DNA of 64,000 nucleotides from JAAYTD01 sp964472015 (GTDB lineage Bacteria > Bacteroidota > Ignavibacteria > Kapaibacteriales > UBA2268), in contig CAYYIP010000008.1 of NCBI GenBank assembly GCA_964472015.1, positions 1 to 64,000 on the forward strand. Direction: 5' to 3'. Positions 9,082 to 17,774 of the stretch are shown here, one piece after another. A program made the translations under genes and the position numbers. Position 1 is the first letter of the stretch, and each line of letters opens with the position of its first letter. The notes under the pieces are model-generated. The model did not search any database, was not told where the DNA came from, and saw only the letters and a list, made by a program, of their open reading frames with translations.

Positions 9082-9112
9082 AATTATAATAAAAATCTAA
9101 AAATAATAAAAA

Positions 9113-10099
9113 TTATAACCAATTCATTTTCTTATACCATTCAATAGTATTTTTTATACCATCTTCAATTGGCATTTTTTGAGAATAATTGAAATCTTTA
9201 TGTGCACTTTCAGTAGAACATATCCAATACTTCTGAATAAAATCAATTCCTTTTTCATAATTAAAAACAGGTGGGGTAGTCGCAAATTTTCCAAAAAATT
9301 CACTAATAGCTCCCGCTGCAAGTACTATAAAATGAGGTAAGTTAATTGGCAATACTATTTTTTTTCCTAACATATATTTTATTATTTCATATATTTGTTT
9401 CCAAGTGTAAAATTCATCAGAGGATATAAAATATTTTTTTCCAATTGTTTTTCTACTTTCAGCTGCTTCTATTATTCCACGTGCTAAGTCGTCAGAATGA
9501 ACAAAACTTACATATTTTTTGTCAAATCCTATATAAGGAGCAATTCCCATTTTAATTATTTTGAATATAGATAAAATTTCTGTATCCCTTGGGCCATATA
9601 CTGCTGGAGGACTTACTATTGTTATAGGTAGTTTCATTTTATATTTTTCTAATGCTTCTTCTGCCGCTTTTTTGCTACGTCCATAATTAGTTATAGGTAA
9701 CATAGGCATATCTTCAGTAGTTGGTTCATTTAAAGAAATTGCCGGTCCATTAGCAGTTAGGGAACTTACATATAAAAAACGTTGTAAGTTAGGGGCTTTT
9801 TTTAATGCAGCTTCTATTAAATTAATTGTACCTTTGCAATTACCTTGCATATAACCATCTAGATTACGTGCAGATGTGTTGCCTGCTACATGATATATAA
9901 AATCAACATCAGAAACCGCATCTTCCAATGATGTAATATTTGAAAGTGAACCTTTTACTAAATTAAAGTTTTTATTTTGTAACCAACGCAAATTACTTGT
10001 TTTTCTAATGAGACAATTAACATTATACCCTGCATCTAATAATTTTTCTGCTACTTGACTTCCTATGAATCCGGTTGCACCCGTTACTAACACTTTCAT
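9113..10099 (-). CDS. NAD(P)-dependent epimerase/dehydratase (extended SDR)
   Basis: A 328-residue extended short-chain dehydrogenase. The Rossmann dinucleotide motif GATGFIGSQVAEKLL is at residues 7-21, and the catalytic Ser-Tyr-Lys set is formed by VSSLTANGP and YGRSKKAAE (Tyr and Lys spaced YxxxK). Its overall pattern (LIRKTSNLRWL, FIYHVAGNTSARN, YFISSDEFYTWKQIYEII) resembles dihydroflavonol-reductase or 3-beta-HSD-like enzymes acting on sugars or sterol/hopanoid-type lipids. The substrate cannot be fixed from sequence. A possible AAGGAGA site lies 12-13 bases before the ATG, farther than ideal. It sits between slyD-like genes and hydE in a closely spaced run. Confidence 0.88.
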   Translation of the reverse strand: MKVLVTGATGFIGSQVAEKLLDAGYNVNCLIRKTSNLRWLQNKNFNLVKGSLSNITSLEDAVSDVDFIYHVAGNTSARNLDGYMQGNCKGTINLIEAALKKAPNLQRFLYVSSLTANGPAISLNEPTTEDMPMLPITNYGRSKKAAEEALEKYKMKLPITIVSPPAVYGPRDTEILSIFKIIKMGIAPYIGFDKKYVSFVHSDDLARGIIEAAESRKTIGKKYFISSDEFYTWKQIYEIIKYMLGKKIVLPINLPHFIVLAAGAISEFFGKFATTPPVFNYEKGIDFIQKYWICSTESAHKDFNYSQKMPIEDGIKNTIEWYKKMNWL

Positions 10100-10147
10100 A
10101 ATCGATATATTCTCCTTTTTGATTTTTTTAGTTAATAAGTATATTAA

Positions 10148-10600
10148 CTATTTATTAATATTATCAGACTCTTTATTAATAATTTCTAATAGTTCTACTT
10201 CAAAAATCAAATCTAAACCTGCTAATCTATGATTAGCATCAAAAACTATTTCATTATCTTTTATTTCTTTTATTATAACATCAACATTTAATTCCGGTGT
10301 TAACTGTAATTGCATATGTTGATTAACTTTATATTCAATATCTGGTAAGTTTTTTTTAGGTAAAGATAAAATTAACTCTTCTGTGTATTGCCCATATGCA
10401 TCTTCACAAGGTATTATAAATTCCTTTTTTTCATTTATAGACATACCTATTATATTATTTTCAAATCCAGGAACGACTTGTGATGCACCTATTGTAAATT
10501 GCAATGGTTCACGTCCATAAGAATTATCAAATATTTCACCTGTTTTTAGTTTGCCACAATAGTGAACCTTTACAGTATCATTGTTTTTTGCTATTTTCAT
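10148..10600 (-). CDS. slyD: FKBP-type peptidyl-prolyl isomerase, SlyD-like
   Basis: A 150-residue SlyD-type protein with an FKBP domain and the inserted flap (IF) chaperone domain at about residues 70-125. Key FKBP features are kept: VKVHYCGKL, the IFDNS pair, the VVPGFENNIIGM helix, and DAYGQY. The C-terminal FDANHRLAG block is typical of SlyD. It catalyses prolyl isomerisation and assists folding in the cytoplasm. The His-rich metal tail of E. coli SlyD is absent. A paralogue lies 41 bases upstream in the same operon, pointing to tandem duplication. Confidence 0.93.
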   Translation of the reverse strand: MKIAKNNDTVKVHYCGKLKTGEIFDNSYGREPLQFTIGASQVVPGFENNIIGMSINEKKEFIIPCEDAYGQYTEELILSLPKKNLPDIEYKVNQHMQLQLTPELNVDVIIKEIKDNEIVFDANHRLAGLDLIFEVELLEIINKESDNINK

Positions 10601-10641
10601 TATTAAAAATTTAATTTTTATATTAAAAAATATTTTATAAT

Positions 10642-11208
10642 TTAAACTATGTCAAGAATTTCAGCTTCAAAAAATAAATCTTCGCCCGCTAAAGGATGAT
10701 TAGTGTTTAATATAACAGAAGTTGGAGTTATTTTAAGAATTTCTGCTGCAATATTCATCCCATTAAGATTATTGAACGTAAGTATTTGTCCAACATTATA
10801 ATTAAAATTTTTACTAATCTGATTCTTCTTTAAAATTACAATATCATCAGTTGTTATTTCGCCATGTGCTTCTGCAGCAGGTATAAAAAATTCTTTTGTT
10901 TCACCTACGGACATTCCTAGCATACCTTTTTCAAAGCTTTTTATTATCTGGTTTCCACCAACAACTATTTTTACACTTTTCTTTAATCGAGAATCTTCTA
11001 TAACAGCACCCGTTATAGCCAATTTTTTACGATAATGGAACAAAACAGTTGCTCCGTCTTTTACTACTTTTTTTTCTAATTGTGCAGGTTCTGATTTGTT
11101 TGTTAAAGTTTTATTTTCTGCATAATTAGTAGTTGTAGTTGTATTTTGTATAGGTTTTTTATTATTAACAACTTGTTTTTTTGTTTTTTGTTTTTTTATC
11201 TTTTTCAT
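10642..11208 (-). CDS. Divergent SlyD-like FKBP paralogue
   Basis: A 188-residue protein with the same FKBP-plus-IF layout as its neighbour (GMLGMSVGETKEFFIP, then ILNTNHPLAGEDLFFEAEILDIV). The active-site positions have changed: the usual FD pair reads IED, AYG reads AHG, and the FTIG strand reads IVVGG. The first 50 residues are a Lys/Thr/Asn-rich low-complexity tail without a membrane segment. I infer weakened or lost isomerase activity with the chaperone part kept. The cluster position between rluD and slyD supports a ribosome- or folding-linked role. Confidence 0.85.
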   Translation of the reverse strand: MKKIKKQKTKKQVVNNKKPIQNTTTTTNYAENKTLTNKSEPAQLEKKVVKDGATVLFHYRKKLAITGAVIEDSRLKKSVKIVVGGNQIIKSFEKGMLGMSVGETKEFFIPAAEAHGEITTDDIVILKKNQISKNFNYNVGQILTFNNLNGMNIAAEILKITPTSVILNTNHPLAGEDLFFEAEILDIV

Positions 11209-11247
11209 TATTTAATTTAAATTGTTTAATAAAAATTTTATTTATAC

Positions 11248-12354
11248 TTAATTGTTAAATTTTCTCATTAAATTTATTAATTTATTTATATCTTCTGGTA
11301 ACTCAGAATCAAAATATAACCAATCGTTTGTTATCGGATGTACAAAACCTAATGTTTTTGCGTGTAACATTTGTCTTGGTGAATTTATTAAATATTTTAA
11401 TACAGCGTTACGCCATTGAGGATTTTCACGACCAAATAATATCTTGTTTCCTCCATATCTAACATCACCAAATAATTTATGTCCAATATAAGAAGAATGA
11501 ACACGAATTTGATGAGTACGTCCTGTCTGTAATTTAAACTGTACAAGCGAAGTATATAAGAACCTTTCTAGTACTTTATAATCTGTAATTGATATTTTCC
11601 CGCCTTGTTCTACAACTGCATATGATTTTCTATCATTAGGGGAACGTCCTATATTATTAATTATTCTTCCTGTATCTTGTTTCGGTTTTCCCCATACAAT
11701 TGCATTGTACTCTCTTGTAGTTGTTTTATTTGTAAATTGTTCTGATAATTTTCTATGTACTTCAACTTGTTTTGCTATAACTAATAATCCAGTTGTATCT
11801 TTATCTATTCTATGAACTAAAAACGGTCTTATTCCATCTATTTGGATTTGATTTATATTAATATATTCATCTATATCAAGAGAATTATCATTATCAGCAT
11901 TGTTATTTTCTATATCTATATCATTATCATTATCATCTAATTCTATATTTATTGTTTCTCTTATGCCTAAATGATATAATAAAGCATTAACTAAGGTTCC
12001 ATATCTATTACCAATACCAGGGTGTACACACATACCTGCAGGTTTATTTACTACCAATAAGAATTCATCTTCAAAAATAATATCTAATTTAATATCTTCT
12101 GGTATTAATTCTATTGGTGGTAACTTCATTACAGTGCAATGTATATAATCATTTGGTGAAATTTTATAACTTGCTTTTTTTTGTATTCCATTTACTAGAA
12201 CATATCCTGCTGCAATTGCTTGTTGTACTTTGTTACGAGTTGCGTTTTGTATTGATCTTGTCAGAAAATTATCTAATCTTTCTGGCATTTGCCCTTTAGA
12301 AATTACAAATTCATAAACTTTTGATATTCTATCAGGATAGTGTGTTCTTTCCAT
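11248..12354 (-). CDS. rluD: RluA-family 23S rRNA pseudouridine synthase (RluD-like)
   Basis: A 368-residue enzyme that isomerises uridine to pseudouridine in rRNA. It has an N-terminal S4 RNA-binding domain (residues about 22-75, RLDNFLTRSIQ and YVLVNGIQKKASYKI) and the RluA catalytic core with HRIDKDTTGLLV, catalytic Asp184. LQTGRTHQIRVH near residue 280 is another family signature. Unusual is an Asp/Asn/Ile-rich insertion at about residues 137-172, directly ahead of the catalytic loop; RluD homologues usually have a short turn there. The gene follows gatB by 77 bases and precedes the FKBP pair. Confidence 0.93.
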   Translation of the reverse strand: MERTHYPDRISKVYEFVISKGQMPERLDNFLTRSIQNATRNKVQQAIAAGYVLVNGIQKKASYKISPNDYIHCTVMKLPPIELIPEDIKLDIIFEDEFLLVVNKPAGMCVHPGIGNRYGTLVNALLYHLGIRETINIELDDNDNDIDIENNNADNDNSLDIDEYININQIQIDGIRPFLVHRIDKDTTGLLVIAKQVEVHRKLSEQFTNKTTTREYNAIVWGKPKQDTGRIINNIGRSPNDRKSYAVVEQGGKISITDYKVLERFLYTSLVQFKLQTGRTHQIRVHSSYIGHKLFGDVRYGGNKILFGRENPQWRNAVLKYLINSPRQMLHAKTLGFVHPITNDWLYFDSELPEDINKLINLMRKFNN

Positions 12355-12412
12355 TTATTATTATTTGTTATTAACCAAAAATAAAAACATATAATTAAAA
12401 AAACAATAAATT

Positions 12413-12432
12413 AATAACAATTTTTTGTTATT
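12413..12432 (-). terminator. Weak hairpin at the end of gatB
   Basis: An AATAACAA / TTGTTATT stem with a four-base loop overlaps the gatB stop codon and is followed on the minus strand by an A/T-rich stretch with a T-run. It is all A/T apart from one pair, so termination may be partial. Confidence 0.35.
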
Positions 12433-13877
12433 TAGTTAAGATATTTATTAACTATTTCCGTTATTATTTTAGGGTTAGCTTTTCCATCCATTTGTTTCAT
12501 CGTATTACCTACAAAAAAACCAATTATATTTTTTTTACCATTTTTAAATTTTTGAACGCTGTCAGGATTATCATCAATTAATTTTTTTACTATCTCTTCT
12601 ATTAATTTAGTATCAGATATTTGAATAAGTCCCTTTTCTTCAACAAGTTTTTTTGGTGAAATTCCTTTTTCAATAACTTCCGGAAATATATCTTTTGCTA
12701 TTCTACTTGAAATAATATCATTTGCAAATAATTCTACTAGTTCAGCTACAAGATCAGGCTCAAGATTTAATTCTTTTATTGATATATTTTTTTCAGCAAT
12801 TATATGCATAATTTCTGTCATAACCCAATTACTTACTAATTTGTAATTTTTTTCATTTTTTTGAGTTAATTTTTGACATATATCTTCATAGTATTGCGCT
12901 ATATCTTGTGATTCTACTAATACTCCTGCATCGTATTTTGGAATACCATATTCTTTTATAAATCTTTCTTTACGTATAGATGGTAATTCTGGTATTTGTG
13001 AAACAATATTATTAATCATTTCTTCAGAAATACTAACTTTTATTAAATCTGGTTCTGTAAAATAACGATAGTTTATTGTTGTTTCTTTTGTACGCATAGG
13101 ACGTGTTATTTGTTTTTGTCCATCCCACATACGTGTCTCTTGAATAATTTTTTCGCCTTTTTCTAATAATTCTATTTGACGTTCTATTTCAAATTCTATA
13201 GCTTTTTCTACATTACGAAAACTGTTCATATTTTTAATTTCAGTTTTTGTTCCAAATTTTTCATCTTTAGCTAATCTAACAGATACGTTAGCATCACATC
13301 TAAAAGCTCCTTCTTCCATATTACCTGTACAAATATCTAGATATACTAATATACGACGTAATTCTACTAAATAATTATATGCATCTTTTGAATTTCGTAT
13401 ATCAGGTTCACTAACTATTTCTATTAGTGGTACACCACTACGATTATAATCAATTAAAGAATCAATATCTAAATCATGAATGCACTTTCCTGTATCTTCT
13501 TCCATATGAATACGTGTTATTCCTATACGTTTTTTTTCTGTTTCAGATGTTTCTATGTCTATATATCCATTATAACAAATAGGATCATTATGTTGAGTTA
13601 TTTGATATCCTTTTACTAAATCTGCATAAAAATAATTTTTTCTTGCAAATGATGAAATATAACGAATCTTACAATTGGTTGCTATACCTATTTTTAAAAT
13701 GTATTCTACTAATCCCTTATTTAAAACAGGCATAGAACCAGGATGTCCAAGACATATAGGACAAGTATTAGTATTAGGGGATGCGCCAAATACAGTTGAA
13801 CAAGAACAAAAAGCTTTACTTTTTGTTAATAATTGTGCGTGTACTTCAAGTCCTATTATAGATTCATATTTATTCAT
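12432..13877 (-). CDS. gatB: Asp/Glu-tRNA(Asn/Gln) amidotransferase subunit B
   Basis: A 481-residue GatB, the subunit of the GatCAB complex that binds misacylated tRNA and activates it for amidation. Family features are IGLEVHAQL at the N-terminus, the zinc cysteines C24, C26, C39 and C42 in the CSCS...CPIC pattern, HMEEDTGK, DYNRSGVPLIEIVSEPD, and NMNSFRNVEKAIE. The YqeY-like tail ends in VGNTMKQMDGKANP. Its length is normal. gatA and gatC are not in the window, so the subunits are encoded apart. It heads a long minus-strand run through rluD, the FKBPs and hydE. Confidence 0.97.
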   Translation of the reverse strand: MNKYESIIGLEVHAQLLTKSKAFCSCSTVFGASPNTNTCPICLGHPGSMPVLNKGLVEYILKIGIATNCKIRYISSFARKNYFYADLVKGYQITQHNDPICYNGYIDIETSETEKKRIGITRIHMEEDTGKCIHDLDIDSLIDYNRSGVPLIEIVSEPDIRNSKDAYNYLVELRRILVYLDICTGNMEEGAFRCDANVSVRLAKDEKFGTKTEIKNMNSFRNVEKAIEFEIERQIELLEKGEKIIQETRMWDGQKQITRPMRTKETTINYRYFTEPDLIKVSISEEMINNIVSQIPELPSIRKERFIKEYGIPKYDAGVLVESQDIAQYYEDICQKLTQKNEKNYKLVSNWVMTEIMHIIAEKNISIKELNLEPDLVAELVELFANDIISSRIAKDIFPEVIEKGISPKKLVEEKGLIQISDTKLIEEIVKKLIDDNPDSVQKFKNGKKNIIGFFVGNTMKQMDGKANPKIITEIVNKYLN

Positions 13878-13944
13878 ATATTTTTGTCTTGCAAAAGTTA
13901 ATAAAATATCAATTGATTTTTATTATATTTTTATTATAAAGTTA

Positions 13945-13952
13945 CAAATATA
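13945..13952 (-). promoter_or_regulatory. Bacteroidota-type -7 element for gatB
   Basis: The minus strand reads TATATTTG about 70 bases before the gatB ATG. The nearest upstream TTG is about 30 bases away, too far for a good match, so only the -7 box is supported. Confidence 0.45.
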
Positions 13953-14035
13953 ATTAAAAAGTTATAAAAATTTATTATATTTCAAAAACAAAAATAATTT
14001 ATTTATATTTTTGAAAATATTTAAAGTTAAAAAAT

Positions 14036-14809
14036 ATGAAAAAATATTATATCTATATACTATTATTTATTATCATTATTGGGTGTTCAACTATAAGTGA
14101 TAAAGAAAAACAAGAACCAACAGTTTCTAAACAAGATACTATTAAAAAAACTGATACTGATATTATTAAATTGGATATACCTGTAACAAGAAAGCATAAT
14201 ATATCAATGAAAGCAAAAATAAAAATTGCATTTCCTAATATTAAACAATCTGTAACCGCTAAAATGTATTTAGCAAAAACAGATTCAATGCTTATTCAAT
14301 TATATGGTCCTTTGGGAATACCTGTTGGAAAACTTTTTTCTAATAAAGAATATTTTATAATGAATAATAATTTAGAAAGTACAACCTATACTGGTAAACC
14401 AAATGTTGAAAATCTAAAAAGAATTATGAATGTGCCTCTTTCTTTTCACGATTTGATTTGTTTATTACAAGCTATATTGCCTAGTAATATAGAAAGTTTT
14501 ATGTTTCATCAATCTTCTAAAACAGAAAACATATTTAATTCTATAGGAGTAGATTATATGGAGACTGTTGTTTGTTCTAATAAAGATAATTCTTTTTTAC
14601 AGTTTATAAGAAAAAATATAAATAATGTTGAAATTTTTAATGTCAAATATATTAATTATCAAAATAAATTTCCCCAAAATATTACTATTGATTTTAAAAC
14701 ATTAAATGGACAAATTGATATAGAATATAAAGATGTAAATTTTTTAGATAAAGATTTTGAAATACTATCTTTTGTAAAACCCAATAGTTATAAACTTGTT
14801 AAATATTAG
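14036..14809 (+). CDS. DUF4292-type outer-membrane lipoprotein
   Basis: A 257-residue lipoprotein. The signal runs KKYYIYILLFIIII followed by a lipobox ending at Cys17. The mature part matches DUF4292: MKAKIKIAFPNIKQSVTAKMYLAKTDSMLIQLYGPLGIPVGKLFSNKEYFIMNN. This fold resembles LolA/LolB-like lipoprotein-handling proteins common in Bacteroidota. I infer a location at the inner leaflet of the outer membrane; function in lipoprotein or lipid transport is only suggested by fold. It is divergent from gatB and may use a TATTTTTG box at 14006-14013. The MltD-like gene follows after 346 bases. Confidence 0.78.
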   Translation: MKKYYIYILLFIIIIGCSTISDKEKQEPTVSKQDTIKKTDTDIIKLDIPVTRKHNISMKAKIKIAFPNIKQSVTAKMYLAKTDSMLIQLYGPLGIPVGKLFSNKEYFIMNNNLESTTYTGKPNVENLKRIMNVPLSFHDLICLLQAILPSNIESFMFHQSSKTENIFNSIGVDYMETVVCSNKDNSFLQFIRKNINNVEIFNVKYINYQNKFPQNITIDFKTLNGQIDIEYKDVNFLDKDFEILSFVKPNSYKLVKY

Positions 14810-15155
14810 TTAAATAAGTTTATTTTTATTGAAATTTTATGTATTAGTAATAAAAAGTGTGTAATTAATTTGACATTTTAAAGTATTTTTTGTAAATTTG
14901 TGTATTGTTGAAAATTAAAATTGATAAATATATAATATATATAGTGATACATAATAAAAAAATAAATAAAAATATTTTTATTTATTTTTAATATACTAAT
15001 TAACTTAATATTAAATTAGTTATTATAATTATTAGATATATTAGATTAAAAAATATTTAAAAAATGAGATTAATGTTTAAAAGAAGATATATTGGTAAGT
15101 TATAAGTTATAGTAATTATATGAAATATTCTAAAATTAAAATTTGTAAATGAATT
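14810..15155. other. Intergenic stretch with promoter and A/T palindrome
   Basis: This 346-base gap contains a good Bacteroidota-type promoter near 14870-14900 and, near 14957-14988, an all-A/T palindrome around AAATATTT. It also has a 13-codon ATG reading frame at 15064-15105 with no supporting evidence. The predicted transcript leader of the MltD-like gene would be about 250 bases. I see no known riboswitch or structured RNA in it. Confidence 0.5.
14870..14900 (+). promoter_or_regulatory. Bacteroidota-type promoter ahead of the MltD-like gene
   Basis: TTG at 14870-14872 and TAAATTTG at 14893-14900, separated by 20 bases, close to the published TTG-N19-TAnnTTTG consensus. The start codon is 255 bases downstream. 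Confidence 0.65.
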
Positions 15156-17519
15156 ATGAACAATATAAATTTAATAAAAAAAATATTTTACAGTATAATA
15201 GTTTTATTTTTTATAACTAGTATTTCTTGTAGTGTTTCTACTTTTTCTCAATTTGTTGCTCAATCTCAATTAAAACAAGATAAAAAAGTATCAAAGGAAA
15301 TAAAAACACTAAATAAAGTTATAAAACCTAATTTAAAAAATAACATAATACCAAAAAATAAAAGTAGAGATACAGTATATAAAAAATTTCCTGATAGTTA
15401 TTCAAAATTAGATAAAAATAAAACAGTAAAAATTATTACGGAAGAACTAATAGAAAACACAATAGAAACTTCTAGACAAAAATATATAAGAGGTTTAATT
15501 TGTATTCAAAGCGGTGATACCGTAGAAGCAATTAAGAAATTTGAAGAGGCTTTAAGTGATTTAAATAAGTTAGTAAGTTATCCAGAAATAGAAAATAATA
15601 TTGAATTTAAAGACTTATCTCAAAATATTGTTTATGATTATGAAAAATATGCTTCGTCTATAGATATTAATGTAGAAAATACTCTAAATATGTATATATC
15701 AAAAGAAAGACTTTTTGAAGCAGAAGTTGTTAAAGATGATAATAGTAATATCATTGTTTCTGAAAAAACACGTAAACAGGGGAGAAGTAGTGATAAATTT
15801 ATCTTTAGCTTACCAGATACTACAGAATTAATGATTCCATTAATTGATAATCCTGCCGTAACTAAACAAATTGATTTTTTAACTAAAGGTCGAGGACGAC
15901 AATTTATAATTGGCTGGCTAAAACGCTCGAGCCGTTGGTATAATATGATGGTAGAACTTACAGTAGAAGAAGGAATGCCTGAAGAAATTATAATTTTACC
16001 AATGATAGAAAGTGCATACAATCCAATAAATGTTTCTCCTAAAAGCGCAGTTGGATTATGGCAATTTATGTATTCTACTGGACTTGATTATGGATTAAAT
16101 AAACGCGAATCTATATGGGTGGATGAAAGACGAGATCCTATAAAATCTACTAGGGCAGGACTGAGATATTTAAGAGATATGTATATGGAATTTAATGATT
16201 GGCATTTAACTCTTGTTGCTTATAATTGGGGGTGGGGGAATGTAAGACGTGCTTTAAAACAAACAAATGTAGAAAATCCTACATATTGGGATTTGCGTAC
16301 TAAAAAAAATATAGCAATGCCAACAGAGTCACAAAATTATGTACCGTTATTTTTAGCACTTGTAAAAATATTATCTAATCCTACTGAATATGGTTTTGAT
16401 TTGGAAGCAATAGAATATGAGCCAGAGTTTTTATATGATGTTGTAGAAATTAGACAGGCTACTAATCTTGCAGCTATTGCAACAGCTATTGGAGTTGGAA
16501 TTCAAGAAATACGTGATTTAAATACTGAATTATTATATGATATAACACCACCTGATAAAAAATATTATAGATTAAAAGTTCCGCCGGGGACTGCTAAATA
16601 TTTTGTTGAAAATTTTGATAAATTACCATTTGAAGAAAAACAACCTTATCTAACTCATAAAGTTGCTAAAGGTGAAGATGTTATTTCTATATCTGAAAAA
16701 TATGATGTGGCTATCGATGAATTAGTTACATTAAATAATTTAAATGGAACAAGTATTGCTTTAACGAGTGGAACAGAATTACGTATTCCTATTGGAGGCA
16801 AGAATTATTTGCAATCTACTCTTGTATATACTTCTACAGGAATTAGACCAAAGACCGAAGTTGTTTTTGATAATCCTAATTATCATATAGTTGGGACAGG
16901 GGAATCAGTTTATGGTGTTGCTGCAAAATATAAAATAAGTGCAGCAAATCTACGTAATTGGAATAAATTACAAATTGATGAAGAAATACTTAAAGAAGGT
17001 ACAATACTTATAATATCAGAAGAAGAAGCAGAAAAAGTAAATTCTTCTACTTCTAAAAAAACAATAGAAAGTTTAACAGATAAAAATTTTAATGATAATA
17101 TCAAACCTGCAAATTCTAATAAAAAAACAGTTGATAATAGTAAAAAAATTGATAATAATAAACTTTATACGGTAAAAGCAGGAGATAATTTATCAAAAAT
17201 AGCAGCTGAAAATAATTGTTCTATAAATGATATAAAAAAATGGAATAATTTGAAAGATGATAAAGTAATGGTTGGACAAGTATTAAATATGGATAGTATA
17301 ATTGGTGATGTAAAAATAAAAAATGAAAAAAATATAGAAAAAACTTCAAATTCTAATAAAACAACAAAACAAAAAACTAAATCTTATATAGTAAAAAAAG
17401 GTGATACTTTATATGATATAGCTAAGAAATTTGATACTTCAGTAAGTGAGATTATAAAAAATAATTCAACATTAGATGCTGATAAGTTACAAATAGGACA
17501 AAAAATAAAAATTAAATAA
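15156..17519 (+). CDS. mltD: MltD-like membrane-bound lytic transglycosylase with four LysM modules
   Basis: A 787-residue lipoprotein (lipobox SISC, Cys25) that cleaves peptidoglycan from the outer-membrane side. The SLT catalytic domain spans about residues 225-400 with catalytic Glu285 in PMIESAYNP, followed by SAVGLWQFM and AYNWGWGNVRRA. Four LysM peptidoglycan-binding modules follow, near residues 500-550, 575-622, 670-715 and 742-787; the last two are the best conserved (YTVKAGDNLSKIA, YIVKKGDTLYDIA). Lys/Asn-rich linkers separate the last three. E. coli MltD has fewer LysM repeats. A promoter lies about 255 bases upstream, and tRNA-Pro follows 57 bases downstream. Confidence 0.94.
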   Translation: MNNINLIKKIFYSIIVLFFITSISCSVSTFSQFVAQSQLKQDKKVSKEIKTLNKVIKPNLKNNIIPKNKSRDTVYKKFPDSYSKLDKNKTVKIITEELIENTIETSRQKYIRGLICIQSGDTVEAIKKFEEALSDLNKLVSYPEIENNIEFKDLSQNIVYDYEKYASSIDINVENTLNMYISKERLFEAEVVKDDNSNIIVSEKTRKQGRSSDKFIFSLPDTTELMIPLIDNPAVTKQIDFLTKGRGRQFIIGWLKRSSRWYNMMVELTVEEGMPEEIIILPMIESAYNPINVSPKSAVGLWQFMYSTGLDYGLNKRESIWVDERRDPIKSTRAGLRYLRDMYMEFNDWHLTLVAYNWGWGNVRRALKQTNVENPTYWDLRTKKNIAMPTESQNYVPLFLALVKILSNPTEYGFDLEAIEYEPEFLYDVVEIRQATNLAAIATAIGVGIQEIRDLNTELLYDITPPDKKYYRLKVPPGTAKYFVENFDKLPFEEKQPYLTHKVAKGEDVISISEKYDVAIDELVTLNNLNGTSIALTSGTELRIPIGGKNYLQSTLVYTSTGIRPKTEVVFDNPNYHIVGTGESVYGVAAKYKISAANLRNWNKLQIDEEILKEGTILIISEEEAEKVNSSTSKKTIESLTDKNFNDNIKPANSNKKTVDNSKKIDNNKLYTVKAGDNLSKIAAENNCSINDIKKWNNLKDDKVMVGQVLNMDSIIGDVKIKNEKNIEKTSNSNKTTKQKTKSYIVKKGDTLYDIAKKFDTSVSEIIKNNSTLDADKLQIGQKIKIK

Positions 17520-17576
17520 AAAATTTGGAAAATAGATAATATATATATATATTTGTATTCCTATTTATTTAGGAAA

Positions 17577-17651
17577 CGGGGCGTAGCGCAGCCCGGCTAG
17601 CGCATCTGTTTTGGGAGCAGAGGGTCGTAGGTTCGAATCCTATCGCCCCGA
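17577..17651 (+). tRNA. tRNA-Pro (anticodon UGG)
   Basis: A complete cloverleaf: acceptor CGGGGCG pairs with CGCCCCG, anticodon loop TTTGGGA gives TGG, T-arm contains GGTTCGAATCC, discriminator base A. The CCA end is not encoded. It is much more G+C-rich than its surroundings, as expected of a tRNA. Confidence 0.96.
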
Positions 17652-17653
17652 CT

Positions 17654-17687
17654 AAAAACACCTTGTAATTTTTTACAAGGTGTTTTT
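17654..17687 (+). terminator. Terminator after tRNA-Pro
   Basis: A 15-bp stem AAAAACACCTTGTAA / TTACAAGGTGTTTTT with a short T loop, beginning two bases past the tRNA and ending in a T-run. Confidence 0.9.
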
Positions 17688-17774
17688 GTTTAATTTTAAG
17701 TATTTATTATCGAGTATTAGATTATTTCTATTTCTAGTATATATAAAAATTAGTATATATAAAAATATTTATTT

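Noticed and set aside
15064..15105. A 13-codon leader peptide ahead of the MltD-like gene
   Set aside because: No ribosome-binding site, no attenuator structure and no meaningful amino-acid pattern; short ATG frames are expected in such A/T-rich DNA.
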